From Mastigias papua (Eukaryota > Cnidaria > Scyphozoa > Rhizostomeae > Mastigiidae): a stretch of DNA of 64,000 nucleotides. The stretch lies in the NCBI GenBank assembly GCA_964019165.1, contig OZ025281.1, positions 6,419,799-6,483,798 of the forward strand. The letters are read 5' to 3'. The notes beneath the pieces were generated by a model that was not told the origin of the DNA, made no database searches, and was given only the letters and a program-made list of their open reading frames with translations. A program made the position numbers and the translations under genes. Shown here piece after piece: positions 35,801 through 45,002 of this stretch. Numbering within the stretch: position 1 is the first letter of the stretch; every line of letters begins with the position of its first letter.

Positions 35801-36482
35801 AGCTTCTATCTTTCATATCTGTTTCTTTGACTTCTTCCCATTTTTCCAATATCATCTGCTTCATCTCCTCAACTTGTAGTAGAGTACTCTGATCAATAAC
35901 TGTATCTTCACGATCAGTTACTTCATCAACTGGATCACTTTGTGTGTCGATCTCCCTTTCTACGACGTCTTCTTCATTATTAGTTCCTTTGGTAGCGTCG
36001 GAGTTCACAGGTAGCTTAGTTGACTTTATATTTGCTCTAATCCTGGATTTGATTGCTTCCAGTTCAGAATCAGATAGCCTTTTGTTCTTTACTATATCTC
36101 TCCTTACATTGGCAAGTTTATTGGCATCGACATTTGGTCTTACATCAGTATTCATTTCTCTCCATAATTGGTATGTATACTTGGTGCTATTTTGATCGGA
36201 TGGCTCTAGTACTGCCTGATAATAGGCTGTCATGACTTGTTTATACTCACCCCTAGTCTATTTCTGTCTTGTTTGCTTTCTTGAAGACTGCGTAATATCA
36301 GCATCTACGGAGCCGTTTTGAGTCGAGGTCTCATTTTGGTTATCCTGTAGAGCTTGGGGTTGGGGTAAAGTTGTTCCAGTAACACACTTTTCGACCTTAG
36401 CCTGGTTCCTCACTAAGGGACGCGCTCCTTGTTGATCCGCGCGACGAGCGATGCGGCATGATTTTCTAGTTTCAGTAGTCAT
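32865..36482 (-). pseudogene. R4/Dong-like LINE ORF, family B (element 2, broken)
   Basis: Start at 36482 (MTTETRKSCRIARRAD). Breaks: TAG at 36258-36260 where element 4 has Trp (KWTREEY), a frameshift near 35500, stops near 35184 and 34907, and a frameshift near 34450. Between the breaks the order is the same as in element 4: Myb-like N-terminus, charged linker, WKSPGQDKIPNFWL, RT with WIDYKKAFDSVP and IFQGDSLSPL (34430-34777), then FYMDDLKLY, the zinc knuckle CRLCHEYDETIEH and the endonuclease RPDIVIRDK...FFIDMSVP in the 531-aa piece 32865-34460. Not functional as it stands. Confidence 0.88.
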
Positions 36483-36538
36483 TCATGTAAAAGAAAGAGC
36501 TGTTGATTTCAAGTGCAACAAACACTAGTATTTTTTTC

Positions 36539-36551
36539 GTGACACCATCAC
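36539..36551 (-). promoter_or_regulatory. Leader hairpin, element 2
   Basis: Minus strand GTGA-TGGTG-TCAC, 57 bp before the start codon; same stem as element 1. Confidence 0.5.
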
Positions 36552-36768
36552 TAGGAGGGTTGCCGACCAAGGCTGAAGAGTCCCTCCTACCCATCAGACA
36601 GACTAACCCCCGCCGGACGCCAACCCGGTATTTCATGGTCTCGGAGAGAGCTAACAGGTACTACACCTTGCTCAAGGGTGACCTGGAGGTAATTGTGGCA
36701 AAGGGTAACCTCATTATCCCACGTCGAAACTCCACAACCGGGTGCAGTTTTGTGTCATACCCAGGACA

Positions 36769-36769
<1 letters not shown>

Positions 36770-36837
<68 letters not shown>

Positions 36838-36838
36838 T
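36770..36838. repeat. (TAA)n tract between elements 2 and 3
   Basis: About 22 uninterrupted TTA units (plus strand). The poly-Leu ORFs across it are artefacts. Confidence 0.97.
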
Positions 36839-36949
36839 GTCCATCATTTCCATCACAGATAAAGTTTTCTGGAATGTTCTAATGTGTTATGCTTTGAGAG
36901 CGGGTGACAACAAGTCACCAAGGGTCTCAAAGTTCCTTTCTTCTGATAT

Positions 36950-39900
36950 CTAAATAGATAAAACTTTTCGCAATATCCTAGCTGAGCCAAGCAATGCTGT
37001 TTTTTGGATAACATCCGTCGCAATCTTTACTCCCAACTTTTTAATATGCTTTTCAAACTTGTCAGATATAACTCCTAGTGCTCCAATCACTACAGGTACT
37101 ACTGTTGCACTTCTCATTTGCCATACATGTCCAATCTCTTCCCTCAAGTACTGATACTTGTCCATTTTTTCAAGTTCTTTTTCTTTTACTCGTGAATCTC
37201 CAGGTACCGCAATGTCTATTATTTTGACCTCTTTATTCATTTTATCTACCAACACAATGTCCGGTCGTCTTGCCTCAATCATTCTATCACATTGGATCGT
37301 AAAATCCCATAAGAGCTTATAATTCTCATTTTCAATTATTGCTTCAGGTTGATGATTATACCATCTATCAGCTCTCTCAAACCCTCCTTTGATACAGAGC
37401 TGCCAATGAATGTATCGTGCCACATTATCATGCCTTCTCTTATACTCTCGTTGGGCCAACTTGCTACACTCACTAACTAGATGACTAATAGTTTCCGCTT
37501 TCTCCCCGCACATTCTACATATAGGAGACTCAGAACTCTTATCAATATAGAACTTTGTATAATTTGTTCTTAAAGCTTGTTCTTGAGCACTGCAGATCAA
37601 TGCCTCTGTACACCCCTTCATATCTCCTTTTGCAATCCAATGCCATGACCTATCCCAATCCACCCCCTCTTTGTCCCTCAAAAACTGTCCATGCATTATT
37701 TTCTGCTTCCATTCGTCTTCTCTTTTCTGGCTATGAAACCTTTTATACTCATTTGGTTCAACTGCTTCAGCAACATTAACTATATCTGAATCCCCGACCT
37801 TTCTCAAAAGTACCTCTCTACTGTTCAATACGTACCAACTCAAACTATTTTCCTCTCCCCTTACACAACATTCACAACTTATAAGACCTCTTCCCCCTCT
37901 TCTTCTTGATACGTATATTCTTGCAACATCGCTTCTTGGGTGGAGTTCCTTGTTTATTGTCATGATTTTTCTTGTTTTTCTGTCAAGCTTTTGCAGTTCA
38001 TTCGTATTCCATCCAAGTATACCTGCTCCATATCTCATGAGTGATACTGCCCATATGTTTACTGCCATTATCTTGTTCCTACCGTTCAACTTTGATCTCA
38101 TAATTAGTTTAGTACGCCTCAGGTATTCTTTTGAGAACATTTCTTTCATCTCATTCTCCTTTATCTTATCAGCCTCTAAAATACCAAGATATTTGTATCC
38201 TTCAAGATCAATCGCCTTAATACTCTCTCCATTACCTAGGTTTATGTCTTCACTTTCGACTAGTTTCCCTCGTTTCATGATTGCAATACCACACTTCTTT
38301 ACTCCGAATTCCATTCCAATATCCTGGCTTATTACCTTTACTGTTGATATAAGACTATCGATCTCAGTTCTGTTCTTCCCAAATATCTTCAGATCATCCA
38401 TAAACAACAGGTGGTTGATTTTCACATCTCCAAGCAAGTACCCGGCTTTTGCCTTCCGCAACACCTTTGATAATGGTATCATGCAAATTACAAAGATCAA
38501 TGGGGAAAGACTGTCTCCCTGAAAAATCCCTCTTCTAATATTTACATTTCCCAGTGACGTACCACTTGAAGTTAATTCAGTTTGCCAATTTACCATAGAG
38601 CGCTGAAGAAAAGTTGTCACGTTCTCTGGTACCTGTGCCAATTGCAAACATTCGACTATCCAAGAGTGGGGTACCATGTCATAAGCCTTCTTATAATCCA
38701 CCCATGCCATTGCAAGATTCTTTTTTCGTCTTTTACTGTCATTCAGAATCATCTTGTCGATCAAAAGCTGATCCTTTGTTCCTCTGCTCTTTTTCCTACA
38801 CCCTTTCTGCTCTACCGGTAATATGTCACTTTCTAAAAGCATCTGATAAACATAATCAGCAATAATTCCTGTCATCAACTTCCACAAAAGTGGTAGACAG
38901 GATATTGGCCTATAGTTCTCAACCACATTTCCTTTTTTTGGGTCTTTCTGACACAATACCGTTCTACCAGTTGTCATCCAAACAGGCAAGGGGGCTCTGT
39001 TGTTTACTAATTCATTCATTTGTTCGGCGATTCTATCATGCAGAGATGTCAGTTTCTTTAACCAGTAGCCCTGTACCCCATCAGGTCCAGGTGCTTTCCA
39101 ATTTGGTATCTTCTTTACCCGTTCAGTCACCCTCTCGAGAGTTATTGCTATATCCTGCTGATTTACTTTATCACACTCCTCTCTCAAATCCTTCAACCAT
39201 TGAGCATCCCTATTGTGTTGAGACTCATTTCCCCAAATAGTTGACCAAAATTGCTCACTTTCTGCCGCATCTGGTGTTACCCCTTCAGTTCTTTTCAATC
39301 CGCTCAATTCCTGGTATACCTTTTTCTGATCTTGTTGAAACGACCTATTGATTTTAAATTGCTGGATTCTATTTTCATACCTCTTCAGTTTTGTTGCTTT
39401 AGCTTGTAGTCTCTGTTTAAGTTCTTCAATTACAGTGTCTTCTCCTTTTGTCTTAATTCGATATTTCCTGTCCAAAATCTTATACTTATCACCCTTTGTA
39501 AGCTCACCCCTCTTCTTTCTTTGCAAAATATTTACATGACTTCTCAATTCTCTAATTGTGTTCTGTATCCTTCTCTTCCACCAAGGTTCTCTTTTCACAT
39601 TACGTCCCATTACTCTTAACCCAACCTTTTTAGAAACATACTGAGCAACTGCATATATCAACTTGTTTTTATCAGTTATGTTATCTGTTTTTATATTTAC
39701 TAAAACCCTATTTACTTTACTTGACCATTCAGACAAAATATTTCTGTTCACTTTCTTCAATCCTCTTGTATCCCATCTTCTACCGCTTTTCATAATTCCG
39801 ACTATTTCATCCATCATACATCTTTCTTGTTCATCTTGCACATTGCTACTTCTTACCTGCACTTCTATTGCTTCAAATCGCTCATCATTGCGTACTATTG

Positions 39901-40363
39901 TTTCACCTAATAGTCTGCTTGTATTTCCTATTATTACGCTATCATTACTTCCTTCAACACTATCACTATTCCCTTCATCATTATCACTATTCCCATCTAA
40001 CCTTCGACAGATTTCTTCTAACTCTACAACAGTAAACCATTCATTCTTTTTTATTAATCTAGCCTGATCACATAGTCTTTGTTCTGTCACTATTGGTAAA
40101 TTTCTCTCTTTCCAGATATTATGCATCCTTTTTCTGTAACCTCGTATCGGCCTTCCATTTTCATCTATTGGGTTACTCAAAAAATAGCATTCCATAACAG
40201 CAAGGTTCAATTCCCTAGTCCATTTCATTCTGGCAGACGCTTGATGACGACCAGGCCCACCCTGCCGTACAGTGGGACACTTGCCGGGCGAGAAACCTTC
40301 ACTTGCAGTTCCAGTTTCATTCACGCCGTTATCTTCATTATTAGAATTATTCATTGCACTCAA
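36950..40363 (-). CDS. R4/Dong-like LINE polyprotein, family A (reverse transcriptase + restriction-like endonuclease)
   Basis: Uninterrupted 1137-aa ORF for target-primed reverse transcription. Myb/SANT-like DNA-binding segment about 45-120 (MKWTRELNLAVMECYF); basic linker 250-350; RT about 480-790 with NYRPISCLPLLWK, D556 in WVDYKKAYD, GIFQGDSLSP at 612-621 and FMDD at 654-657; thumb region GRNKIMAVNIWAV; CCHC knuckle C949, C952, H961, C966; restriction-like endonuclease with RRPDIVLVD (D1035) and IIDIAVPGD (D1050). There is no AP endonuclease and a single ORF, as in the R2/R4/NeSL group. The TAA flanks point to the R4/Dong clade, whose Dong member is known to insert in TAA repeats. The catalytic residues are all present; activity is possible but untested. 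Met4 or Met46 are weaker alternative starts. Confidence 0.92.
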   Translation of the reverse strand: MSAMNNSNNEDNGVNETGTASEGFSPGKCPTVRQGGPGRHQASARMKWTRELNLAVMECYFLSNPIDENGRPIRGYRKRMHNIWKERNLPIVTEQRLCDQARLIKKNEWFTVVELEEICRRLDGNSDNDEGNSDSVEGSNDSVIIGNTSRLLGETIVRNDERFEAIEVQVRSSNVQDEQERCMMDEIVGIMKSGRRWDTRGLKKVNRNILSEWSSKVNRVLVNIKTDNITDKNKLIYAVAQYVSKKVGLRVMGRNVKREPWWKRRIQNTIRELRSHVNILQRKKRGELTKGDKYKILDRKYRIKTKGEDTVIEELKQRLQAKATKLKRYENRIQQFKINRSFQQDQKKVYQELSGLKRTEGVTPDAAESEQFWSTIWGNESQHNRDAQWLKDLREECDKVNQQDIAITLERVTERVKKIPNWKAPGPDGVQGYWLKKLTSLHDRIAEQMNELVNNRAPLPVWMTTGRTVLCQKDPKKGNVVENYRPISCLPLLWKLMTGIIADYVYQMLLESDILPVEQKGCRKKSRGTKDQLLIDKMILNDSKRRKKNLAMAWVDYKKAYDMVPHSWIVECLQLAQVPENVTTFLQRSMVNWQTELTSSGTSLGNVNIRRGIFQGDSLSPLIFVICMIPLSKVLRKAKAGYLLGDVKINHLLFMDDLKIFGKNRTEIDSLISTVKVISQDIGMEFGVKKCGIAIMKRGKLVESEDINLGNGESIKAIDLEGYKYLGILEADKIKENEMKEMFSKEYLRRTKLIMRSKLNGRNKIMAVNIWAVSLMRYGAGILGWNTNELQKLDRKTRKIMTINKELHPRSDVARIYVSRRRGGRGLISCECCVRGEENSLSWYVLNSREVLLRKVGDSDIVNVAEAVEPNEYKRFHSQKREDEWKQKIMHGQFLRDKEGVDWDRSWHWIAKGDMKGCTEALICSAQEQALRTNYTKFYIDKSSESPICRMCGEKAETISHLVSECSKLAQREYKRRHDNVARYIHWQLCIKGGFERADRWYNHQPEAIIENENYKLLWDFTIQCDRMIEARRPDIVLVDKMNKEVKIIDIAVPGDSRVKEKELEKMDKYQYLREEIGHVWQMRSATVVPVVIGALGVISDKFEKHIKKLGVKIATDVIQKTALLGSARILRKVLSI

Positions 40364-40410
40364 AAAGAGGATAGTGACTTTAAGGTTACACTACCACCGG
40401 TGTTTTTATC

Positions 40411-40423
40411 GAGACACCATCTC
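40411..40423 (-). promoter_or_regulatory. Leader hairpin, element 3
   Basis: Minus strand GAGA-TGGTG-TCTC, 48 bp before the start codon. Same loop as elements 1 and 2, but the stem differs at a pair (A-T in place of T-A), so pairing is kept. Confidence 0.5.
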
Positions 40424-40641
40424 TAGGGAGGTTGTCAACCAAGACTAAAGAGTCCCCCCTACCCATGAGACAGACTAGCCCCCGCCGGATGCCAACTCGG
40501 TATTTCGTAGTCTCGGGGAGAGCTGACAGGTACTACACCTTGCTCAAGAGTGACCTGGAGGTAGTTGTAGCAAAGGGTAACCTCATTATCCCACGTCAAA
40601 ACTCTACAACCGGATGCAGTTTTATGTCATACCCAGGACAA

Positions 40642-40655
40642 ATTATTATTATTAT
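40642..40655. repeat. (TAA)n tract between elements 3 and 4
   Basis: Short: about 4-5 ATT units. Confidence 0.9.
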
Positions 40656-40768
40656 GTATATTTCGTTAAAGTTCTATTAAGTACAATCCCTTGCCGAGTT
40701 ATGTCCTATAACCTAGGGCACAGGAAGGTAAAGTTTCAAGTTCTTTATAACTGTCGCACTGTATCTGA

Positions 40769-43700
40769 TCATATAGAGAGCACTCGTCGCAGTAGATGAG
40801 CCGTCCCATTTAGTACTATCTTTTGCAATTCTTGCAAGCAAGGGTTCCCGGGAATTCGCTTGATATGACCTTCAGTTGTCTTCTGTATCATGCCTAATGC
40901 CCCAATTACTACAGGTACTATTGTTACTTTCAAATTCCACATCTTCTGTATTTCGATTTCCAAGTCTTTGTATTTGCTAACTTTTTCATACTCCTTAAGT
41001 GATAGATTTCGATCGGAAGGCACTGTCATATCAATCAGTAAACATGTCTTTTCCTTGTGGTCTTTTACAATAATATCTGGCCGATTGGCTTTAATTGATC
41101 TGTCTGTGTGTATTGTGAAATCCCAAAGGATAGTAGCATCATTGCCCTTCGTAACTGGTTCTGGGTGATGTTCATACCAATGTTCAGCGTGTGAAGCATT
41201 ATAATGCTGGCATATTCTCCAGTGTAGGTACTGCCCCAATTTGTCATGTCGATCTTTGTATTCCTTTGGTGCAAGTATTGGGCATCCAGCAACTAGATGA
41301 TCAATTGTTTCCACTTTATCCTCACATAGTCTACATCTAGGATCTGTTCCATTTCTTATTATGTTTGCTTGATAGTTCCTTGTGAATAGGCTCTGGTCTT
41401 GTGCTGCCATTATGAACCCCTCAGTCTCTGCCTTTAGTCCAGCGCACCTCAGCCATTGGTGGGTATTAAGTTGGTCAATATCAGCGTCTTTGCTCCGTAG
41501 TGCATATTGGCCATGTAAAGGCTTTTGCTCCCATTTGCTTTTGATAGCAACTAGTCCTTTCCTTTTTGCTTCTTGCTTTGCAATTTTTGCTAGTTTAGTT
41601 GGTTGCGTTTCATTCGTATCAATTGGTGATAGTTCTAACTCACACTCAAATTTTCGACTTTGACAGCTAACAGAATGGACCTTTTTGGTTTTTTCGTGTC
41701 TGTTAACAAGTTGTAGCATCCAATCTTCAGTTGAATCCAGGTATGTTTGAAGTCCAATGGTTGTGGTTTTGTACATTAATTCCAGTTGTAGCAGTCCCTT
41801 TCCTCCGTCAGATCTTCGGGTATACAGCCTATCAACATCAGCTTTGGGGTGATGCATTTTGTTTATGGTTAAAAGTTTCCTAACCTTAACATCTAGTCTC
41901 TTTATTTCTGGCATTGTCCAATATAGGATATTAAAACCGTAGGTAACTATAGGTATTGCCAATGAGTTGATTGCCATGATCTTATTTCTAGCATTGAGTT
42001 CAGTTTGGAGTATAGCTCTAACTCTACGATAGAATTCCTTTCTAACTTTTTCTTTATTGGCAGCATTTGCTACCCCTTCAGCTTCTTGGATACCCAGATA
42101 TTTATACATCCCTTCATGTTCCAATTCTTTAATAGTGGTACTCACATCAAGAATAATATTTTCAGCTTTGACAATTTTTCCTTTTGTGAACGTAGCTTTC
42201 GCACATTTATCTAGCCCAAATTGCATTCCAATATCATCACTGAAATGTTTCACAGTATCCAATAACCCAGTAAGTTCACTGTCATTCCTTTCAAAAAGCT
42301 TTAAGTCGTCCATATAAAATAGGTGATTAATAGACTTACCCATTATCTGATATCCATAACCAGCATTATTGAGTTCAATTGATAAGGGGATCAGTGAAAT
42401 ACAAAAAAGGAGTGGCGACAGTGAGTCTCCTTGGAAGATTCCACACTTTATTCTTAAACTGTCTGTTTTTGCTGTACCATTTGCATGAGTTAACCTAAGG
42501 TTGGTGTTCCACAATCTCATATTATGCTGTAGAAAGTTAATAATAGTTGGTGAGAGCTTAAATATATCGAGAGCTCTCAAGATCCATCCATGCGGTACGC
42601 TATCGAATGCCTTTCTATAATCTATCCAAGCCATGCTTAAGTTTCGATGGTTCTTCTGGCAATTTTCCATCAGCATACGATTTATCAGTAACTGGTCTTT
42701 GCATCCATAAGATCCTCTGTTGCACCCCTTGTGTTCTAATGGGAACAGTTTGTTAGCTTCCATGAACGTGTACATTCTATCTGTTAGTACTGATGTAAGA
42801 ATTTTATAAGTAGTTGATAAACATGTAATTGGTCTAAAATTTTTGGCATTTGTAGTCTCTGGTGTTTTAGCAAGGAGATAGGTGATCCCCTCAGCAAGCC
42901 ACTTTGGGGTTAAATCTGGTTCACTAATTATCTCCGACATCTGTTTCGCCAAGAGTTTGTGCATTGCAGACATATGAGACAGCCAGAAATTTGGAACTTT
43001 GTCAATACCAGGTGACTTCCACTTTTGTGATTTTTTTAGTGCATTCTCTAATTCCTCAACTGTTATATCATCCCATGATTGTGTCTCAATATTTTTGTAT
43101 TTCTCAGCCACTTTATTAATCCATTCTGCATCTGCATTAAAACCTTTATCATTGCTCCAAATACTACTCCAAAAATTCTTTATTTCATTCTCACTTGGAA
43201 TATCATTCACTTCAATAGTTTGCTTACCAATTTCACGATAAAGTCTCTTCGGATCATCTTTGAACAATTTGTTCTGTCGGAAAAACTTTGTTCTCTTTTC
43301 ATACCTACGAATTCTTTGAGCCTTCAATTGAATTTTCTGTTTTAAAGTTTCTGTTATTTCAGGGATTTTAGTTTGTTCAGGTGATAACTTATATTTCCGG
43401 ATTACTTTTCTAGCCTTACGAGTTTTGACGGCTACTCCTTTTGATAGCTCCTCCAGAATAGATATTTCTCCTCTGAAATATTCAATCTCCCTTTCGATCT
43501 TTTCTTTCCATTTTGGCTTCTTACATTTGTTTGTTTTTGGTTTGCTGTTATTGTTGGTCTTCGGATTTACTACACAAGCAGTAGCATATATTAGTTGGTT
43601 CAGTTCGGTGAGATCAGGTTCCAGTTCTTCTAATATTTCTTTCATTGCATAGTTAGCAATCTTTATCTGCTTCAAAGCTTGCTTATTACTTTTGACCTTT

Positions 43701-44446
43701 ACTAACGACTGCCTGTCTTTCATTTCAATATTCCTTATTTTGGTATATTCTCGTAATATATCACTTCTCATTTGCCCTATCACAGTTTCATTTTGTTCTA
43801 TGAAATTCAGATCACAATTTCCATTCCCGTTTGCTTCCTCTTGATTCTGGTTTTCAACATTGTTTAAAACTTCTCTAATATCTTCTCTTTTACAATGATC
43901 CGTAGTCTCGTCTCTCTGGTTGTCACTCACGTCAGTCACAGTTAGGTTCTGAGAGTCATCCATTTCTCTCCCATTGCTTTGGACTTCAAAAAGGGCTTTA
44001 TTTTTGATCACTTCTTTTTCCGCGTCAGTAAGACGGTTATTTTTAAGAATGTCTCTCCGGACATTTGCTAACTTATTGCAGTCAAGATATTCTCGTGGAT
44101 TTTTAGAATGTCTTTTCCAGATGTTAAAAGTTGCTTCTGTAATATTTCTTCCTGATGGCTCGTTAAGTGCACAGTAAAATGCAAATAAAACTTCTTTATA
44201 TTCCTCTCTAGTCCATTTTGTACGGGTGATTTTCTTTCTAGATACTTGAGTTGTTGTTCTTGGTAGTTCAGGGTTGGGTTGATCCCGGTTCTGATGGCTA
44301 TCCAAGGATTGAGAGAAATCTGTTCCAGTAGCAGATTTTTCGACCTCAGCCTGGTTCCACACTGAGGGACGCGGTCCTTGGTTATCCGCGCGACGACCGA
44401 TGCGGCATGATTTTGATCTGGTTTGCATATTTATAGCAAAGTGCAT
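40769..44446 (-). CDS. R4/Dong-like LINE polyprotein, family B (reverse transcriptase + restriction-like endonuclease)
   Basis: Uninterrupted 1225-aa ORF. Met7 (MQTRSKSCRIGRRAD) aligns best with the start of element 2. A Myb-like segment lies at about 76-140 (TKWTREEYKEVLFAFY...LANVRRDILKNNRLT); coiled, basic linker 300-410; KWKSPGIDKVPNFWLS at 476-490; RT with NFRPITCLSTTYK, D609 in WIDYRKAFDSVP, GIFQGDSLSP at 669-678 and YMDD at 711-714; CCHC knuckle in CRLCEDKVETIDH...C; restriction-like endonuclease with RPDIIVKD and LIDMTVPSD near the C-terminus. All catalytic motifs are intact. It differs from family A along its whole length, so it is a separate lineage and not a recent copy. Confidence 0.92.
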   Translation of the reverse strand: MHFAINMQTRSKSCRIGRRADNQGPRPSVWNQAEVEKSATGTDFSQSLDSHQNRDQPNPELPRTTTQVSRKKITRTKWTREEYKEVLFAFYCALNEPSGRNITEATFNIWKRHSKNPREYLDCNKLANVRRDILKNNRLTDAEKEVIKNKALFEVQSNGREMDDSQNLTVTDVSDNQRDETTDHCKREDIREVLNNVENQNQEEANGNGNCDLNFIEQNETVIGQMRSDILREYTKIRNIEMKDRQSLVKVKSNKQALKQIKIANYAMKEILEELEPDLTELNQLIYATACVVNPKTNNNSKPKTNKCKKPKWKEKIEREIEYFRGEISILEELSKGVAVKTRKARKVIRKYKLSPEQTKIPEITETLKQKIQLKAQRIRRYEKRTKFFRQNKLFKDDPKRLYREIGKQTIEVNDIPSENEIKNFWSSIWSNDKGFNADAEWINKVAEKYKNIETQSWDDITVEELENALKKSQKWKSPGIDKVPNFWLSHMSAMHKLLAKQMSEIISEPDLTPKWLAEGITYLLAKTPETTNAKNFRPITCLSTTYKILTSVLTDRMYTFMEANKLFPLEHKGCNRGSYGCKDQLLINRMLMENCQKNHRNLSMAWIDYRKAFDSVPHGWILRALDIFKLSPTIINFLQHNMRLWNTNLRLTHANGTAKTDSLRIKCGIFQGDSLSPLLFCISLIPLSIELNNAGYGYQIMGKSINHLFYMDDLKLFERNDSELTGLLDTVKHFSDDIGMQFGLDKCAKATFTKGKIVKAENIILDVSTTIKELEHEGMYKYLGIQEAEGVANAANKEKVRKEFYRRVRAILQTELNARNKIMAINSLAIPIVTYGFNILYWTMPEIKRLDVKVRKLLTINKMHHPKADVDRLYTRRSDGGKGLLQLELMYKTTTIGLQTYLDSTEDWMLQLVNRHEKTKKVHSVSCQSRKFECELELSPIDTNETQPTKLAKIAKQEAKRKGLVAIKSKWEQKPLHGQYALRSKDADIDQLNTHQWLRCAGLKAETEGFIMAAQDQSLFTRNYQANIIRNGTDPRCRLCEDKVETIDHLVAGCPILAPKEYKDRHDKLGQYLHWRICQHYNASHAEHWYEHHPEPVTKGNDATILWDFTIHTDRSIKANRPDIIVKDHKEKTCLLIDMTVPSDRNLSLKEYEKVSKYKDLEIEIQKMWNLKVTIVPVVIGALGMIQKTTEGHIKRIPGNPCLQELQKIVLNGTAHLLRRVLSI

Positions 44447-44503
44447 TTTATTCTTACTGCCAAGAGGTAACTTTTAGGTTGTACCATCACCAGTATTTTT
44501 CAA

Positions 44504-44516
44504 GAGACACCATCTC
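44504..44516 (-). promoter_or_regulatory. Leader hairpin, element 4
   Basis: Minus strand GAGA-TGGTG-TCTC, 58 bp before the start codon; same stem as element 3 despite an otherwise different leader. Confidence 0.5.
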
Positions 44517-44917
44517 AGTAATCAGGAGCATATTATCAGCAATTCACCCGGCTAATCCGGAACCGCCGAAAAGACACTCGGGTTTTAAATCAGAGTTTTC
44601 CTTCTCCTAGGAGATCTACCACCCAAGGTTTAAGGAGCCCCTCCTACCCCTCGGTTTGAATTCAGAGTTTTCCTTCTCCTATGTAGACTGCCTACCAAGG
44701 CTAACGAGCCCTACATGCCCGGAGCATCTGGTTAAAAGGCGCCAGAAACTCGCCCTCGCCCCTTCTCTCCGTTAGTTCCATGCAGCTCCACCACGAGCAG
44801 GTCGAGAGCTGGGCTTTAGTTGTCAGAGGCTATTGGAGACGCAGCCAAATGGGGCATTTTATGAGGCAATTGGAGCTCATCCCAATTGTCACCCCGGCAA
44901 TGACAACCTTGAGAGCC

Positions 44918-45002
<85 letters not shown>
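44918..45002. repeat. (TAA)n tract between elements 4 and 5
   Basis: About 28 uninterrupted TTA units (plus strand). The poly-Leu and poly-Ile ORFs that span it are artefacts. Confidence 0.97.

Larger units (their letters stand above)
32783..36769 (-). mobile_element. R4/Dong-like LINE element 2 (family B, complete length but broken)
   Basis: About 4 kb from leader (TGTCCTGGG, at 36769) to a (TAA)n-type tail. Its protein is of the same family as element 4. It sits between two TAA tracts in the same orientation as elements 1, 3 and 4. Confidence 0.87.
36839..40641 (-). mobile_element. R4/Dong-like LINE element 3 (family A, apparently intact)
   Basis: About 3.8 kb: leader 40641-40364, one ORF, a 3' untranslated part of about 110 bp (36949-36839) and a TAA tract at each end. 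Nothing visible is missing. Confidence 0.88.
40656..44917 (-). mobile_element. R4/Dong-like LINE element 4 (family B, apparently intact)
   Basis: About 4.26 kb: leader of about 470 bp (44447-44917), one ORF and a 3' untranslated part of about 113 bp. The outer part of its leader is unlike the one shared by elements 1-3 (it has two copies of CAGAGTTTTCCTTCTCCTA instead), while the part nearest the start codon, including the hairpin, is related. Confidence 0.87.

Noticed and set aside
36693..36953. Poly-Leu, poly-Tyr and poly-Ile ORFs (also at 44780-45045)
   Set aside because: Translations of the (TTA)n tracts.
37555..40067. Numerous plus-strand ORFs opposite the LINE genes (also 32800-36235 and 40890-44177)
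   Set aside because: Antisense shadows of the minus-strand polyproteins, without domains of their own.
40424..40641. HDV-like self-cleaving ribozyme in the LINE leader
   Set aside because: Such ribozymes occur in R2-type leaders, but I could not lay out the nested double pseudoknot here by eye; left as a test under the leader hairpin finding.
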